Source: Deltaproteobacteria bacterium (lineage in GTDB: Bacteria; Desulfobacterota; Binatia; Binatales; Binataceae). From it: DNA of 64,000 bases. Each line of letters starts with the position of its first letter. The first letter of the stretch is position 1. Below, piece by piece: positions 26,709-35,781 of the stretch. The DNA is taken from NCBI GenBank assembly GCA_021831785.1, contig JAKBMB010000016.1:210434-274433 (forward strand). The letters run 5' to 3'. The position numbers and the translations under genes are program-made. The notes under the pieces are model-generated. The model searched no databases. It had not been told where the DNA came from and saw nothing but the letters and a program-made list of their open reading frames with translations.

Positions 26709-27139
26709 CTCGACAAATCGGCCCTTGCCGACGTGGCAAATCGGCCCGTGCCCCGGCCCGGCGGTCTTACGCAGCGCCCGAAGAACCGCCGACGCGGGGC
26801 TTGGACGGCACCCCCTCCCCGGCCTTCCCCCGCGCTGCGGGTGAAGGAGTTAAGAGAGGCGCGCCGGCCCTAGGCCGCGCGGCCGCCCTCCACCAAATTC
26901 TTTAGCCGAGGAGCGGCCGGGTGAAAGCGGCGTCTTGCGTTTTGGGTTAGGCGATTAACCTTTTCGTCAAGCCCCGATGCGCCGGCGGGCGACAAACCGC
27001 CCACTAAAGGCCGCTTTTTCTCTGGCACATCCGTTGCTGTTTAGCTTATGAGGAATCCTCTTAGACCGACATAGGCCGTCGCCCATTCCAACCTAGGCTG
27101 TTGAACAAACCAAGATAGAGCATTTAGCCGCAAAGACCA
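26709..27139. other. Intergenic region between divergent mntH and ABC exporter genes
   Basis: It contains one degenerate member of the CCTTCCCCCGC-type palindrome near 26828. The half closest to the ABC gene is AT-richer and presumably holds its promoter; TTGAAC at about 27101 is the only -35-like hexamer and no matching -10 is convincing. Confidence 0.4.
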
Positions 27140-29371
27140 ATGACCGAACCTACAGCACAGACTATAGCCGCTTTGCAGACCCTTCGACTTCGCTCAGGGC
27201 AAGGCTTTCCTTCGCTCACTTTGGCCCTGGCCAACCCTTCGAGAATACTCGGGGCAGGTTTTGGCGGTCGGCTAAGACGGGCGCCGGTAGTGCGGTTCCT
27301 CGCCTATACCCGCCCGCACTTAGGCCGCGCGCTTGGCGCGGCTGCGATGGGTATCGCCAAGTTCACGCTGCCGCTGGCTTATCCGCTGGGCTTTAAGTAC
27401 GTGGTTGACGTGCTTTTGAAGCCGGTGGCGAACCCGGACGTGGTCGACCGCGCCATGGATCGCTGGTGCGCGGCGTTAAGCCTTGCGCTGGGTTTGGGCA
27501 ATTCGGCGCAGGCGCGGCTCGAAGCGCTTACGCTCGCGTTATTCGTGATTTACGTTGCGCAGGCGGTGGCCGCCTACTATCGCAACTTCTGGGGGCTCAC
27601 CGCCGGCAGCGGGCTTATCTACGATTTGCGCTGCGCAGTGTTCGCCCATTTGCAGCGCCTGCCGCATCATTTCTTCGACAAGACGCCGAGCGGGGCGATT
27701 TTCTCGCGCGTGGTGATCGATGTCGACCTGGCGCAGGAGTTCGTTTTCTCCGCGCTGACCAACGTCTGGATCGACGCCGCGCTGCTCGGCATCGTGGGCT
27801 GGCTTCTGTTCCTGCTGGACCGTCAGTTGGCCTTGATGGCGCTGGCGGTGATGCCGTTTTATGTCGCGATAATCCGTTATTACGCGCCGCGCATCAAGCA
27901 CACCACCCATCGCTTGCATGAAGTACTCGAGGTTTTTTCCGGCGATCTTCAGGAGCGAATCAGCGGCTCGGCGACGGTCAAGGCGTTCAGCCGCGAAGAG
28001 CGCGAGATCGAGCGCTTCAACCAACAGACCCGCGTGATGTACGACCGCACGGTGGAGAAAATCCGCGAGGCCTCCTGGCAGCAGGGATGGACCGAGTTTT
28101 TGACCAAGCTTGCGCCTTCGCTGGTGGTTTGTGCGGCGGGGGTGATGGTGATGCGCGGATCGGTGTCGCTGGGCACGCTGGTGGCTTTCACCGGCTTTAT
28201 GGCCTTCATGTATCAGCCGCTCGAGCGCTTTGCGGCGCTTTCGATCGTGATGGCGAGCGCGCTGGCGGCGATCGAGCGCATCTTCAGCTTCCTCGACCTC
28301 AAGCCGCAGATCGCCGACCATCCGCTGAGCCGCCCGCTCAAGGTGCGCGACGGCGCGCTGCGCTTCGACAACGTCACCTTCTGCTACCCGGCGCAAAACG
28401 GCGCGCCCGGGCGCGAGGTGCTCAAGGAAATCAACCTTAAGATCGAAGGCGGGACCGTGGTCGCGCTGGTCGGCCGCTCCGGCGCCGGCAAGAGCACTCT
28501 GGCGAGCCTCATCCCGCGCTTTTACGACGCTACCGGCGGGCGCGTGCTGATCGACAACCGCGACGTGCGCCACGCTACGCTTAAGTCGCTGCGCGAAAAT
28601 ATCGGCATCGTGACTCAAGAGACCCACATCTTTAACGGCACCGTGCGCGAGCTCCTGACTTACGCCAAGCCTGCCCTGAGCCGAAGCCCCGAGCGTGAGT
28701 CGAATGGGGAAGCCGAAGGGACCGACGCCGGCCTGCCTGCCGCGCCTGTCTGCGTGCGGACACGCACAGGCAGGCCAGACGCGGCGCAAGCAGGCGAGCA
28801 GGAGATGTGGTCCGCGCTCGAGCAGGCCAATCTTGCCGACTTCGTGCGCCGGCTGCCCGACGGGCTCGAGACGCGAATCGGCGAGCGCGGGGTCAAGGTC
28901 TCCGGCGGCCAGCGCCAGCGATTGGCGCTAGCTCGCGTGTTCCTCAAGAATCCGCCAATTCTGATCCTCGACGAGGCCACCTCGGCGCTCGACTCGGAGG
29001 CCGAGAACGCCGTCCATGAAGCCACGCTACGTCTGATGCGCGGGCGCACCTGCCTGCTTATCGCGCACCGCCTGCGCAGCGCGGTTGAGGCCGACCTGAT
29101 CGTCGTGCTCGACCAGGGCCAGGTGGTCGAAACCGGCACGCACGAGACGCTGTTGCACCGCGCCGGCGTGTATGCGCGGCTGTTCGAGGAACAAGCCCGG
29201 GGCCTTTCGCTGCTCGAGCCCGCCGCGCCTGGCGTTGCCGCAACCGCGGCCGCGGCATACAGGCCGCCCTCGGGCGGCGCGGGCCACACCGGCGGCGATT
29301 CGGCATCCGCGCGCGCCGGCGGCCGTCAGACGCTGAACCCTGCCCTGAGCGCAGCCGAAAGGTTCGCCTAA
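27140..29371 (+). CDS. ABC transporter, fused permease-ATPase (MsbA/lipid-exporter type)
   Basis: A 743-residue half-transporter that would dimerise in the inner membrane to export a lipid or hydrophobic compound. Six membrane helices lie in residues about 65-360. The nucleotide-binding domain has Walker A GRSGAGKST at 445-453, signature VSGGQRQRLALAR from 587, Walker B/D-loop LDEATSALD and the switch His in LLIAHRL. Three stretches look like translated repeats: residues 13-35, about 510-553 (between Walker A and the signature) and about 730-743. The GTG at 27290, just before RFLAYTRPH, is a plausible shorter start that would exclude the first repeat. Confidence 0.88.
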   Translation: MTEPTAQTIAALQTLRLRSGQGFPSLTLALANPSRILGAGFGGRLRRAPVVRFLAYTRPHLGRALGAAAMGIAKFTLPLAYPLGFKYVVDVLLKPVANPDVVDRAMDRWCAALSLALGLGNSAQARLEALTLALFVIYVAQAVAAYYRNFWGLTAGSGLIYDLRCAVFAHLQRLPHHFFDKTPSGAIFSRVVIDVDLAQEFVFSALTNVWIDAALLGIVGWLLFLLDRQLALMALAVMPFYVAIIRYYAPRIKHTTHRLHEVLEVFSGDLQERISGSATVKAFSREEREIERFNQQTRVMYDRTVEKIREASWQQGWTEFLTKLAPSLVVCAAGVMVMRGSVSLGTLVAFTGFMAFMYQPLERFAALSIVMASALAAIERIFSFLDLKPQIADHPLSRPLKVRDGALRFDNVTFCYPAQNGAPGREVLKEINLKIEGGTVVALVGRSGAGKSTLASLIPRFYDATGGRVLIDNRDVRHATLKSLRENIGIVTQETHIFNGTVRELLTYAKPALSRSPERESNGEAEGTDAGLPAAPVCVRTRTGRPDAAQAGEQEMWSALEQANLADFVRRLPDGLETRIGERGVKVSGGQRQRLALARVFLKNPPILILDEATSALDSEAENAVHEATLRLMRGRTCLLIAHRLRSAVEADLIVVLDQGQVVETGTHETLLHRAGVYARLFEEQARGLSLLEPAAPGVAATAAAAYRPPSGGAGHTGGDSASARAGGRQTLNPALSAAERFA
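28666..28800 (+). repeat. In-frame repeat insertion inside the ABC exporter ATPase domain
   Basis: The stretch begins with a CCTGCCCTGAGCCGAAGCCC unit, related to the CTTCGACTTCGCTCAGGGC repeat at 27183 and to CCTGCCCTGAGCGCAGCCG at 29340. It then holds a nested palindrome (TGCGTGC GGAC ACGCACA) flanked by CCTGCCTG / CAGGCAGG. It adds about 44 residues between Walker A and the signature motif without breaking the frame. Confidence 0.65.
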
Positions 29372-29404
29372 TCTGCCCCATTGCGGCTGGCGCCCCTCCT
29401 CCTG

Positions 29405-29612
29405 ACCTTCCCCCGCGACGCGCCTTTCTACTCCTTCCCCCGCTTGCGGGGGAAGGCTGGGAAGGGAGTGCCTTCGCGCGCTCTCAGCACCCTCACCCCC
29501 GCCCTCTCCCAAAGGGCGAGGGGGCAGAAAACGGCTCGCGGCCTTCTGATTCCTTCCCCCGCGACGCGCCTTTCTACTCCTTCCCCCGCTTGCGGGGGAA
29601 GGCTGGGAGGGG
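29405..29612. repeat. 57-bp direct repeats enclosing palindromic repeats
   Basis: The 57 bases at 29405-29461 recur without change at 29552-29608. Each contains CCTTCCCCCGC TT GCGGGGGAAGG, a perfect 11-bp palindrome. Between them lies the other palindromic family (CCCTCACCC...GCCCTCTCCC AAA GGGCGAGGGGG). It lies between the ABC exporter and the GH88 gene. Confidence 0.8.
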
Positions 29613-29742
29613 GGCTCGCCGAAGGCGAAAAAGAGCCTGGCGCCGCGCCCGCGAATGCTACACTTTAAGGGCGTGCGCACGGATTGGCGCGCCGGCTAAA
29701 AAGCCGCGCGCCGGCCAGCAGCGCAGGCCAAGGAGGCGCGGC

Positions 29743-30891
29743 GTGGAAGATCCGCCAAAGCTATGGGAAGACGCGGTGGCGCGGATGACGCGCCGGATCG
29801 AAGACACGGCCCGCAGCGTGAGCGCGGGCTTTCCCCATCTGGGAGACCCCGAGACCGGAGCGTGGACGCTCAGCGCCAACGGCGACTGGACCGGCGGGCA
29901 TTGGACCGGGATGCTGTGGCTGCTGGTCAAGACCACGGGCGCGCCGCGCCATCTGGAGTGGGCGCGGCGATGGTGCGAGGCGCTGAGGCCGCGCGCCGCC
30001 TCGAACACCATCTTCCGCGCCTTTCTATTCTATTACGGCGCGATGGCCGGGCACGTGCTGATGGGCGACGCGCGGGCGCGGGAGATCGCGCTTGAAGGCG
30101 CCCGCCAACTTGCCCGCGCCTACAACCCCAACGCGCGCGCCTTCGGGCTCGGCGCGCAGGCGGAGGAGGCGTCCGACGTCGGCGCCGCCGAGGCCAGCAT
30201 CGACGCCCTCGGCCCGCTGTGCGCCCTGCTGGCGCGCGCTGCCGACGAGCAGGGACAGGCGAGCTTGCGCGACGCCGCGCGCCAGCACGCGCTCTCCCAT
30301 GTCGACTTTTGCCTGCGCGCGGACGGCTCGATATGCCAGTCCGCCACTTTCGACGAGAACACCGGCAAGGTCGCGCGCCGTTATACCCATAAGGGCTACG
30401 CCGAGAACAGCACTTGGGCGCGCGCTCAGGCCTGGGGGATGCTCGGCTTCGCGCTCGCCGCGCGCTACCTGCCGGCCCAGCCGCGGCTGCTCGAGGCGGC
30501 GCATCAGACCGCCGACTGGTGGATCGCCCGGGTTCCGGCGGACAAGGTCGCCTTCTGGGACTTCGATCATCCGGGGATTCCCCACACCTACCGCGACACG
30601 TCGGCGAGCGCGATCGCCGCGGCCGCGCTGATCAAGCTCGCCGCCCTGACCAAGCAGCGCGAGCGCGCCGGCCGCTACCGCGAATTCGCCGCGCAAACCG
30701 CCACCGCGCTGGTCGAGAATTACTTAACGCCGGTCTCGGCGCGGGACAGCCGCGCACCCGGAATTCTCACCGAAGGATGCTATAATCCGCGGCTCAATCT
30801 GGCCGTGCGCCACGAGCTGGTATGGGGCGATTACTACCTGTTCGAGTCGCTGCTCGCGCTTTGCGGCAAGCTCAACCCGCTGCTGCTATGA
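29743..30891 (+). CDS. Unsaturated glucuronyl hydrolase-like glycosidase (GH88/105 fold)
   Basis: A 382-residue (alpha/alpha)6-barrel protein resembling unsaturated glucuronyl hydrolases, which remove 4,5-unsaturated uronates left by polysaccharide lyases. Family features are WTGGHWTGMLWLLVK, the acidic pocket at SDVGAAEASIDALG, YAENSTWARAQAWGM, FWDFDHPGIPHTYRDTSAS and the C-terminal LVWGDYYLFESLLAL. No signal peptide is seen, so it should act in the cytoplasm. GTG at 29743 is chosen because AAGGAGG stands six bases upstream (29730-29736). No lyase gene is nearby. A perfect bidirectional hairpin lies after the stop. Confidence 0.85.
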   Translation: MEDPPKLWEDAVARMTRRIEDTARSVSAGFPHLGDPETGAWTLSANGDWTGGHWTGMLWLLVKTTGAPRHLEWARRWCEALRPRAASNTIFRAFLFYYGAMAGHVLMGDARAREIALEGARQLARAYNPNARAFGLGAQAEEASDVGAAEASIDALGPLCALLARAADEQGQASLRDAARQHALSHVDFCLRADGSICQSATFDENTGKVARRYTHKGYAENSTWARAQAWGMLGFALAARYLPAQPRLLEAAHQTADWWIARVPADKVAFWDFDHPGIPHTYRDTSASAIAAAALIKLAALTKQRERAGRYREFAAQTATALVENYLTPVSARDSRAPGILTEGCYNPRLNLAVRHELVWGDYYLFESLLALCGKLNPLLL

Positions 30892-30933
30892 CGACGCGCC
30901 CTTAAGCTTTTCCCCTGCTGGGCGCCCTATCCT

Positions 30934-31026
30934 ACTCCTTCCCCCGCAAGCGGGGGAAGGAGTCAGCAGGCCGCGAGCCTTTTCTGCCCCCTCGCCCTCT
31001 GGGAGAGGGCGCGGGTGAGGGTGCTG
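30934..31026. repeat. Palindromic repeats between convergent genes (possible bidirectional terminator)
   Basis: A perfect palindrome with 14-bp arms ACTCCTTCCCCCGC / GCGGGGGAAGGAGT occupies 30934-30963. The second repeat family (CCCTCGCCC-TCT-GGGAGAGGGCG) follows at 30985-31026. The location between the GH88 stop and the aldehyde dehydrogenase stop fits a shared terminator role. Confidence 0.7.
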
Positions 31027-31032
31027 AGCGCG

Positions 31033-32466
31033 CTACGGCAGGGCGAACGAGACGTACTTAGTCTCCAGGTACTCCTCGATACCCCAGTGGCCGCCCTCGC
31101 GCCCGATACCCGAGTTCTTGACGCCGCCGAAGGGCGCCTGGGGCGTTGACGGCACGCCGTCGTTGACGCCGATGATGCCGTATTCGAGTTGCTCGGCGAC
31201 GGTGAAGGCGCGGGTCAAGTCGCGGGTCCAGAAGTAAGCAGCCAGGCCATAGGGCGTGGCGTTGGCCAGACGCACGGCCTCGGCGTCGCTCTCGCAGGGC
31301 ACGATCGGCGCCACCGGGCCGAAGGTCTCCTCGCGCAGCATCCGCGATTGCTCGTCCACGCCGAGCAGCACGGTGGGCTGGTACACCAGGCCCTCGGAGC
31401 TGCCGCCGGTCACCAAGCGGGCGCCGCGCGCAAGCGCGTCCTTGACGTGGGCGGTGACCTTGTCCAGCGCTTGGCGGTCGACCAGCGGTCCGACCTGGGT
31501 CTCGTCGTTGAGCGGATCGCCCACCTTAAGCTTGCGCGCCGCTTCGGTATACGCTTCGGTGAAGTCCTTCCTGACCCGGGGAAAGACGTAAAAGCGGTTG
31601 GCGGAGACGCAGGTCTGGCCGCCGTTGCGAAACTTCGCGCCCATCGCCGCGGCCACCGCCTGCTCGACGTCGGCGTCGTCGAAGATGATGAACGGGGCGT
31701 GGCCGCCGAGCTCCAGCGAGACGCGCTTGAGCGTGTCGGCGGCGCGCCGGTAGAGCAGGCGGCCGACCTCGGTCGAGCCGGTGAAGGTGATCTTGCGGAT
31801 GCGCTCGTCGCCCATCAGGACCTCGCTTACCGGCACCGGGTCGAGCGCGGGCAGCACCTGGAGCGTCCCCGCCGGGCCGCCGGCCTCCTCCCATAGCCGC
31901 CCCAGCAGCAGCGCGGTGAGCGGCGACTGTTCGGCCGGCTTATGGATGAAGGTGCATCCCGCGGCCAGTGCCGGCGCGGCCTTGCGCGTCACCATCGCGG
32001 CCGGAAAATTCCACGGCGTGACGCCGTAAACCGGCCCCACGGGCTGGGGCAGCGCGAGCAGGCGCTTGTTGGGGAACTGGCTGGGGATGGTCTGGCCGTA
32101 AAGGCGCTTGACCTCCTCGGCGTACCATTCGACGAAGCCCGCGGCGTAGCGCACCTCGCCCCGCGCCTCGTTGATCGGCTTGCCCATCTCGAGCGTGATG
32201 GTGCGCGCGATAGCCTCGCTCTCGCGCATCATCAGGTCATGCCAGCGGCGCATTGTCGCCGCGCGCTCGTAAGCCGTCGTGTGCCGCCATTTGGCGAACG
32301 CCTCCACCGCGGCGTCGGCCGCGGCGCGGGCCTCGGCCGCGCCGCAATCGGCGATCTCGGCCAGCACTCGCCCGTCAATCGGGCTCTTGACGGCAAAGGT
32401 GCGCGGCCCGCTGCGCCAACTGCCGGCGACGAAAAAACGCGTCTCGAACCGTTCCTGTATGTCCAT
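31033..32466 (-). CDS. NAD(P)-dependent aldehyde dehydrogenase (succinate-semialdehyde type)
   Basis: A 477-residue soluble dehydrogenase oxidising an aldehyde to an acid. It has PWNFPAAM at 151, the cofactor-binding HKPAEQ (175-180), FTGSTEVG (228-235), the general base Glu252 in ELGGHAP and the catalytic Cys286 in GQTCVSANR. Overall it is closest to the GabD/SSADH branch, but substrate choice cannot be read with certainty. It is 21 bases downstream of the zinc alcohol dehydrogenase gene on the same strand, so the two may oxidise an alcohol to an acid in sequence. Confidence 0.9.
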   Translation of the reverse strand: MDIQERFETRFFVAGSWRSGPRTFAVKSPIDGRVLAEIADCGAAEARAAADAAVEAFAKWRHTTAYERAATMRRWHDLMMRESEAIARTITLEMGKPINEARGEVRYAAGFVEWYAEEVKRLYGQTIPSQFPNKRLLALPQPVGPVYGVTPWNFPAAMVTRKAAPALAAGCTFIHKPAEQSPLTALLLGRLWEEAGGPAGTLQVLPALDPVPVSEVLMGDERIRKITFTGSTEVGRLLYRRAADTLKRVSLELGGHAPFIIFDDADVEQAVAAAMGAKFRNGGQTCVSANRFYVFPRVRKDFTEAYTEAARKLKVGDPLNDETQVGPLVDRQALDKVTAHVKDALARGARLVTGGSSEGLVYQPTVLLGVDEQSRMLREETFGPVAPIVPCESDAEAVRLANATPYGLAAYFWTRDLTRAFTVAEQLEYGIIGVNDGVPSTPQAPFGGVKNSGIGREGGHWGIEEYLETKYVSFALP

Positions 32467-32487
32467 CGATGAACACCTCGCTAAAGC

Positions 32488-33627
32488 TTATGCCGCCCGC
32501 TCATTGGGGCGCAGGATTTGCCGCACCGCCTCGCCGCGGTCGAGGCGGTCGAAGCCCTCGTTGAGCTCCTCCAGGGCGACCGTGCCGGTGATCATCGCGT
32601 CCATCGGCAGCGCGCCCGCGCGGTAGAGCTCGATGAAGCGCGGCACGTCGCGCCAGGGAATCGCCGACCCCATGTAGCAGCCCTTGAGCACGCGCTCCTC
32701 GGCCACCATCGCCAGCGGGCTTAGGCTTGCGCGATGGTCGGGATGGGGCAGGCCGATGATCACCGTGGTGCCGCCGCGCGTGGTGGCGGCGAACGCCTGC
32801 TCGAGCACTTTGGCGACGCCGGTGGCGTCGAAGACGTAGGCCGCGCCGCCGCCCGTCAGCTCGCGCACCTGCGCGACGGGGTCGCCCTTGGCGGCGTCCA
32901 CGGTATGCGTTGCGCCGAGCGTTCGCGCCAGCTCGAATTTGTTCGCCAGCACGTCCACGGCCACGATCGGATAAGCGCCGGCGACCTTCGCCCCCATCAC
33001 CGCCGCCAGCCCCACGCCGCCCAGCCCGAACACCGCGGCCGAGCTCGCGGGCTCGACGCGCGCGGTGTTGACTACGGCGCCGACGCCGGTTGCGATCGCG
33101 CAGCCGAAAAGCGCCGCCTTGTCCAGTGGAAACGCCGGGTCGATCTTTACCAGCGAGTCCTGCGAGCATACGGAAAGCTCGGAGAAGCCCGAAACGCCCA
33201 AATGATGGTATACGAGCTGGCCCTTGCGCCGGAAGCGGCGCGCGCCGCTCAAAAGCGTGCCCGCGCCGTTGGCGGCGGCGCCCACGCGGCACATCGCCGG
33301 CCGTCCGCTGACGCACTCCGGACATCGCCGGCACGCCGGCACGAACGAGAAGACCACGTGATCGCCAGGTTTAAAGCCGTCCACGCCCGCGCCCATCTCG
33401 CGCACCACCCCGGCGGCCTCGTGCCCGAGCACCATCGGCATCGGCCGCGGCCGCGAGCCATTCATCACCGAGAGGTCCGAATGGCACAGGCCGGCGGCAC
33501 CCATCTCGACCAGCACCTCGCCCGGGCCTGGCCCGTCAAGGTCGAGTTCCTCGATCGCGATCGGCGCCGACTTGGCGTAGGGCCTGGGCCGTCCCATCTC
33601 AAGCAGCAGCGCGGCCTTGGTCTTCAT
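32488..33627 (-). CDS. Zinc-dependent alcohol dehydrogenase (class III-like MDR)
   Basis: A 379-residue medium-chain dehydrogenase. The catalytic zinc ligands are in GLCHSD and GHEAAG, the structural zinc site is the CRRCPEC loop with its further Cys, and the cofactor fold shows VFGLGGVGLAAV. The ATG at 33627, preceded by GGGGGAAGACGGG, gives the normal N-terminus MKTKAALL; the frame is open about 50 codons further, but that part is not conserved-looking. It is first in a pair with the aldehyde dehydrogenase and resembles formaldehyde/aryl-alcohol type enzymes. The substrate is not known. Confidence 0.9.
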   Translation of the reverse strand: MKTKAALLLEMGRPRPYAKSAPIAIEELDLDGPGPGEVLVEMGAAGLCHSDLSVMNGSRPRPMPMVLGHEAAGVVREMGAGVDGFKPGDHVVFSFVPACRRCPECVSGRPAMCRVGAAANGAGTLLSGARRFRRKGQLVYHHLGVSGFSELSVCSQDSLVKIDPAFPLDKAALFGCAIATGVGAVVNTARVEPASSAAVFGLGGVGLAAVMGAKVAGAYPIVAVDVLANKFELARTLGATHTVDAAKGDPVAQVRELTGGGAAYVFDATGVAKVLEQAFAATTRGGTTVIIGLPHPDHRASLSPLAMVAEERVLKGCYMGSAIPWRDVPRFIELYRAGALPMDAMITGTVALEELNEGFDRLDRGEAVRQILRPNERAA

Positions 33628-33884
33628 CCCGTCTTCCCCCGAGTTACGAACCTGCGCCGTGAGGACCCATGTGGCCCCTGCGCGCCTGTTTCGTTTGCTT
33701 TTAAGGATACACTCATTCTTGTCGCGCGCGACCGGCGGCGCAAGCGGCCTGCCGCCGGCGGTCTCAACGCTTCCGATCACCTCGCCCTATCGAGAGAGGC
33801 CGCCAGCCGACGGGTGCAGCACGCGGCCGGCGGCGCGCGGCCAATGAAAAACAACAATCGCTGCACTGCGGACCACGCTTTCAG

Positions 33885-33983
33885 CACCCTCACCCCAGCC
33901 CTCTCCCAAAGGGCGAGGGGACAGAAAGGGCCGCCGCTCTCCGACTCCTTCCCCCGCAGGGCGGGGGGAAGGTCGAGATGGGG
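33885..33983. repeat. Intergenic palindromic repeats
   Basis: Both repeat families occur side by side: CCCTCACCC...GCCCTCTCCC AAA GGGCGAGGGG at 33889-33921 and CCTTCCCCCGC AG GGCGGGGGGAAGG at 33947-33972. They occupy the 3' end of the 2-hydroxyacid dehydrogenase gene region and separate it from the alcohol dehydrogenase start. Confidence 0.75.
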
Positions 33984-33993
33984 GGCGCGCGCG

Positions 33994-34974
33994 CTAGCGG
34001 CGGGCGAGCGCGTCCCGGTTGACGCAGTTGTCGAGCGCTTCGCCCGCCAACAGCCGGCGGACGTTGGCCGCCACGCGCTGCGCGATGCCGCGGTACGATA
34101 CATCCGTGACCCCGGCGATATGGGCGGTGGCCACGACGTCGGGACGCCCGAGCAGCGGCGAGCCGGGGTCGAGCGGCTCCTGCTCGAAGACGTCGAGGCC
34201 GGCGCCGCAAAGCCGCCCCTGCTCAAGGGCGCGCAGCAACGCGGCCTGGCTTATCAGGCCGCCGCGCGCGGCGTTGACGATGCAGGCTTGCGGCGCCAGC
34301 ATCGCGAGCGCGGCCTCGTCGAGGATCGCGCGCGTCTGCTCGCTCAGCGGCAAGCACAGGAAAAGATAATCGCTTTGCCGCCAAAGCTCCGCCAGCCGTT
34401 CGCGGCCGCCGATCCATTCCATACCCAGGCGCTGCGCCAGCTCCGGGTCGGCGCGGCGCTTGATCCCCACCATGCGCATCCCGAACGGGCGCAGGCGCGC
34501 CGCCAGCGCCTGGCCGATTCCGCCCACCCCCAGGATGCCGGCGGTGCGGCCGAGCAGCGCGCGGCCGATCGGCCCGCCCCAGGTCTTGCCGGCGCGAATC
34601 GCCTGCTCGGCCAGCGGCAGGCGCCGGCTGACCGCGATCGCCGCCATCACGCACCATTCGGCGACCGACTCGGCGTTGCCGGTGCCGGCCGTGGGCACGT
34701 TGGCGACGGCGATACGGCGCGCGCTCGCCGCCGCGAGGTCAACGCCTTCGAGTCCGGCGCCCCATTGCTGGATCAGGCGCAGGCCGCCGATGCGGTCCAT
34801 GAGCGCGCCGTCGATGCGCGACATTGCCGGGATGAGCACCTCGGCGGCAAAGCCGTCCGCGCGCAGCGCCGCCGCGTCGATCATCTCAAGGCCAGCCTCG
34901 GGCATCTCTTCGCTCATGAACCGGCGCAGAGCGGTGAACCCGGTTCCGGCCACGACAACTGTAAGCGAAACCAT
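33994..34974 (-). CDS. D-2-hydroxyacid dehydrogenase
   Basis: A 326-residue NAD(P)-dependent enzyme reducing a 2-keto acid or oxidising a D-2-hydroxy acid. The Rossmann motif is GVGGIGQALAARL, and the catalytic Arg, Glu and His are in NAARGGL, VFEQEPL and AHIAGVT. It resembles glyoxylate/hydroxypyruvate and phosphoglycerate dehydrogenases without the ACT domain. It is on the same strand as the alcohol and aldehyde dehydrogenases but repeat sequence lies between, so cotranscription is doubtful. A 15-bp inverted repeat lies 48 bases before its ATG. Confidence 0.92.
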   Translation of the reverse strand: MVSLTVVVAGTGFTALRRFMSEEMPEAGLEMIDAAALRADGFAAEVLIPAMSRIDGALMDRIGGLRLIQQWGAGLEGVDLAAASARRIAVANVPTAGTGNAESVAEWCVMAAIAVSRRLPLAEQAIRAGKTWGGPIGRALLGRTAGILGVGGIGQALAARLRPFGMRMVGIKRRADPELAQRLGMEWIGGRERLAELWRQSDYLFLCLPLSEQTRAILDEAALAMLAPQACIVNAARGGLISQAALLRALEQGRLCGAGLDVFEQEPLDPGSPLLGRPDVVATAHIAGVTDVSYRGIAQRVAANVRRLLAGEALDNCVNRDALARR

Positions 34975-35021
34975 AAGCGATTTCCCGACTCGGCGATTTA
35001 GCCTGTATCATTTGAGCAACA

Positions 35022-35055
35022 GACTCCCGCCGCGCGCAACCGCGCGGCGGGAGTC
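35022..35055. repeat. Perfect 15-bp inverted repeat (hairpin)
   Basis: GACTCCCGCCGCGCG and its exact complement are separated by CAAC. It lies upstream of the 2-hydroxyacid dehydrogenase gene. No T-run follows on either strand, so it is not a textbook terminator; an operator or leader hairpin is possible. Confidence 0.6.
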
Positions 35056-35240
35056 GCACCGCGGGCAACACGCGCGCGGCCGGCAAACACGATGGACCGC
35101 CACGCTGCACGCCGGCAACGGCGCTTGAAGCGATACCAAGGCCGGTACTGAGGCCACTCAAATTACGTATGCTTCCGGGGGGGAGGAAAAGTCAATAAAG
35201 GTCGTTAAAGTGACATTTGGAGCAAATCCGCAACGCCGGC

Positions 35241-35269
35241 TTCTTCGCAGACATTTAAATAGGTATACT
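35241..35269 (+). promoter_or_regulatory. Possible promoter of the orphan gene pair
   Basis: TATACT at 35264-35269 follows a 17-base AT-rich spacer after TTCTTC at 35241-35246. The -10 is close to consensus and the -35 is poor. It lies 120 bases before the ATG at 35389, in a locally AT-rich stretch. Confidence 0.3.
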
Positions 35270-35388
35270 GTTGTCATGTGTGGACAGTTTGAAGCAGCGG
35301 TTTCAGCACGGTGGAGGGCGGGGGATGGACGATAAGCGCAAGAGCGGATTAACTTGACGGACGGGCAGTCCAAAAGGTAACGGTCCCA

Positions 35389-35781
35389 ATGATGGCTATC
35401 ACGACGCACAAGCGCGATGAGATGAGCGCGGCGGGGAGCGAGGGGCCTTTTGGGGTTACGACCAACGCTGTTGATTTCAGTGGCATTAGCGCCGCTCAAA
35501 GCTACGGCAACGCTTTGGTTCTCTTTTCGAACACGATACCGATCACAAGCCCGACCCGGGGTGCCGATGCCCTCAAGGCTGCTCTACGGGAGTTCCAGAA
35601 CGCCTGTCCCAACGAATTGTTTGTGGTTCAAAACGCTTCTGGGGATTCCGATGACTTTGTAATTTCGTGGGTTCCGCCGTGGCTGCTTGGACACTTCATC
35701 TGGCAGCTCATGTCATCAAGTTATTCCGCAACGGGCCAAGAGACGTGGCCTATCGGGCCTAGCAGCTACCTCTCTTGGTAG
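35389..35781 (+). CDS. Orphan hypothetical protein
   Basis: A 130-residue protein I do not recognise. It has no signal peptide and no charged clusters, with a hydrophobic stretch around 92-105 (ISWVPPWLLGHFIWQL). AAGGTAACGGT lies upstream of the first ATG. Codon use is visibly less GC-rich at third positions than in neighbouring genes, which suggests recent arrival. Its stop overlaps the next gene's TTG by a few bases, so the two probably act together. Confidence 0.55.
   Translation: MMAITTHKRDEMSAAGSEGPFGVTTNAVDFSGISAAQSYGNALVLFSNTIPITSPTRGADALKAALREFQNACPNELFVVQNASGDSDDFVISWVPPWLLGHFIWQLMSSSYSATGQETWPIGPSSYLSW

Noticed and set aside
26709..26800. Manganese (yybP-ykoY) riboswitch upstream of mntH
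   Set aside because: I looked for its conserved loop sequences on the minus strand and did not find them.
27539..28789. Minus-strand open frame of 416 codons
   Set aside because: Antisense to the ABC exporter; His/Arg-rich and without motifs.
29405..30963. CRISPR array
   Set aside because: The repeated CCTTCCCCCGC units are palindromes at irregular spacing next to gene ends, with no unique spacers of constant length and no cas genes.
32734..35001. Plus-strand open frame of 755 codons
   Set aside because: It runs antisense through the alcohol dehydrogenase and 2-hydroxyacid dehydrogenase genes, is His/Arg/Ala-rich and matches no family. It is a high-GC shadow.
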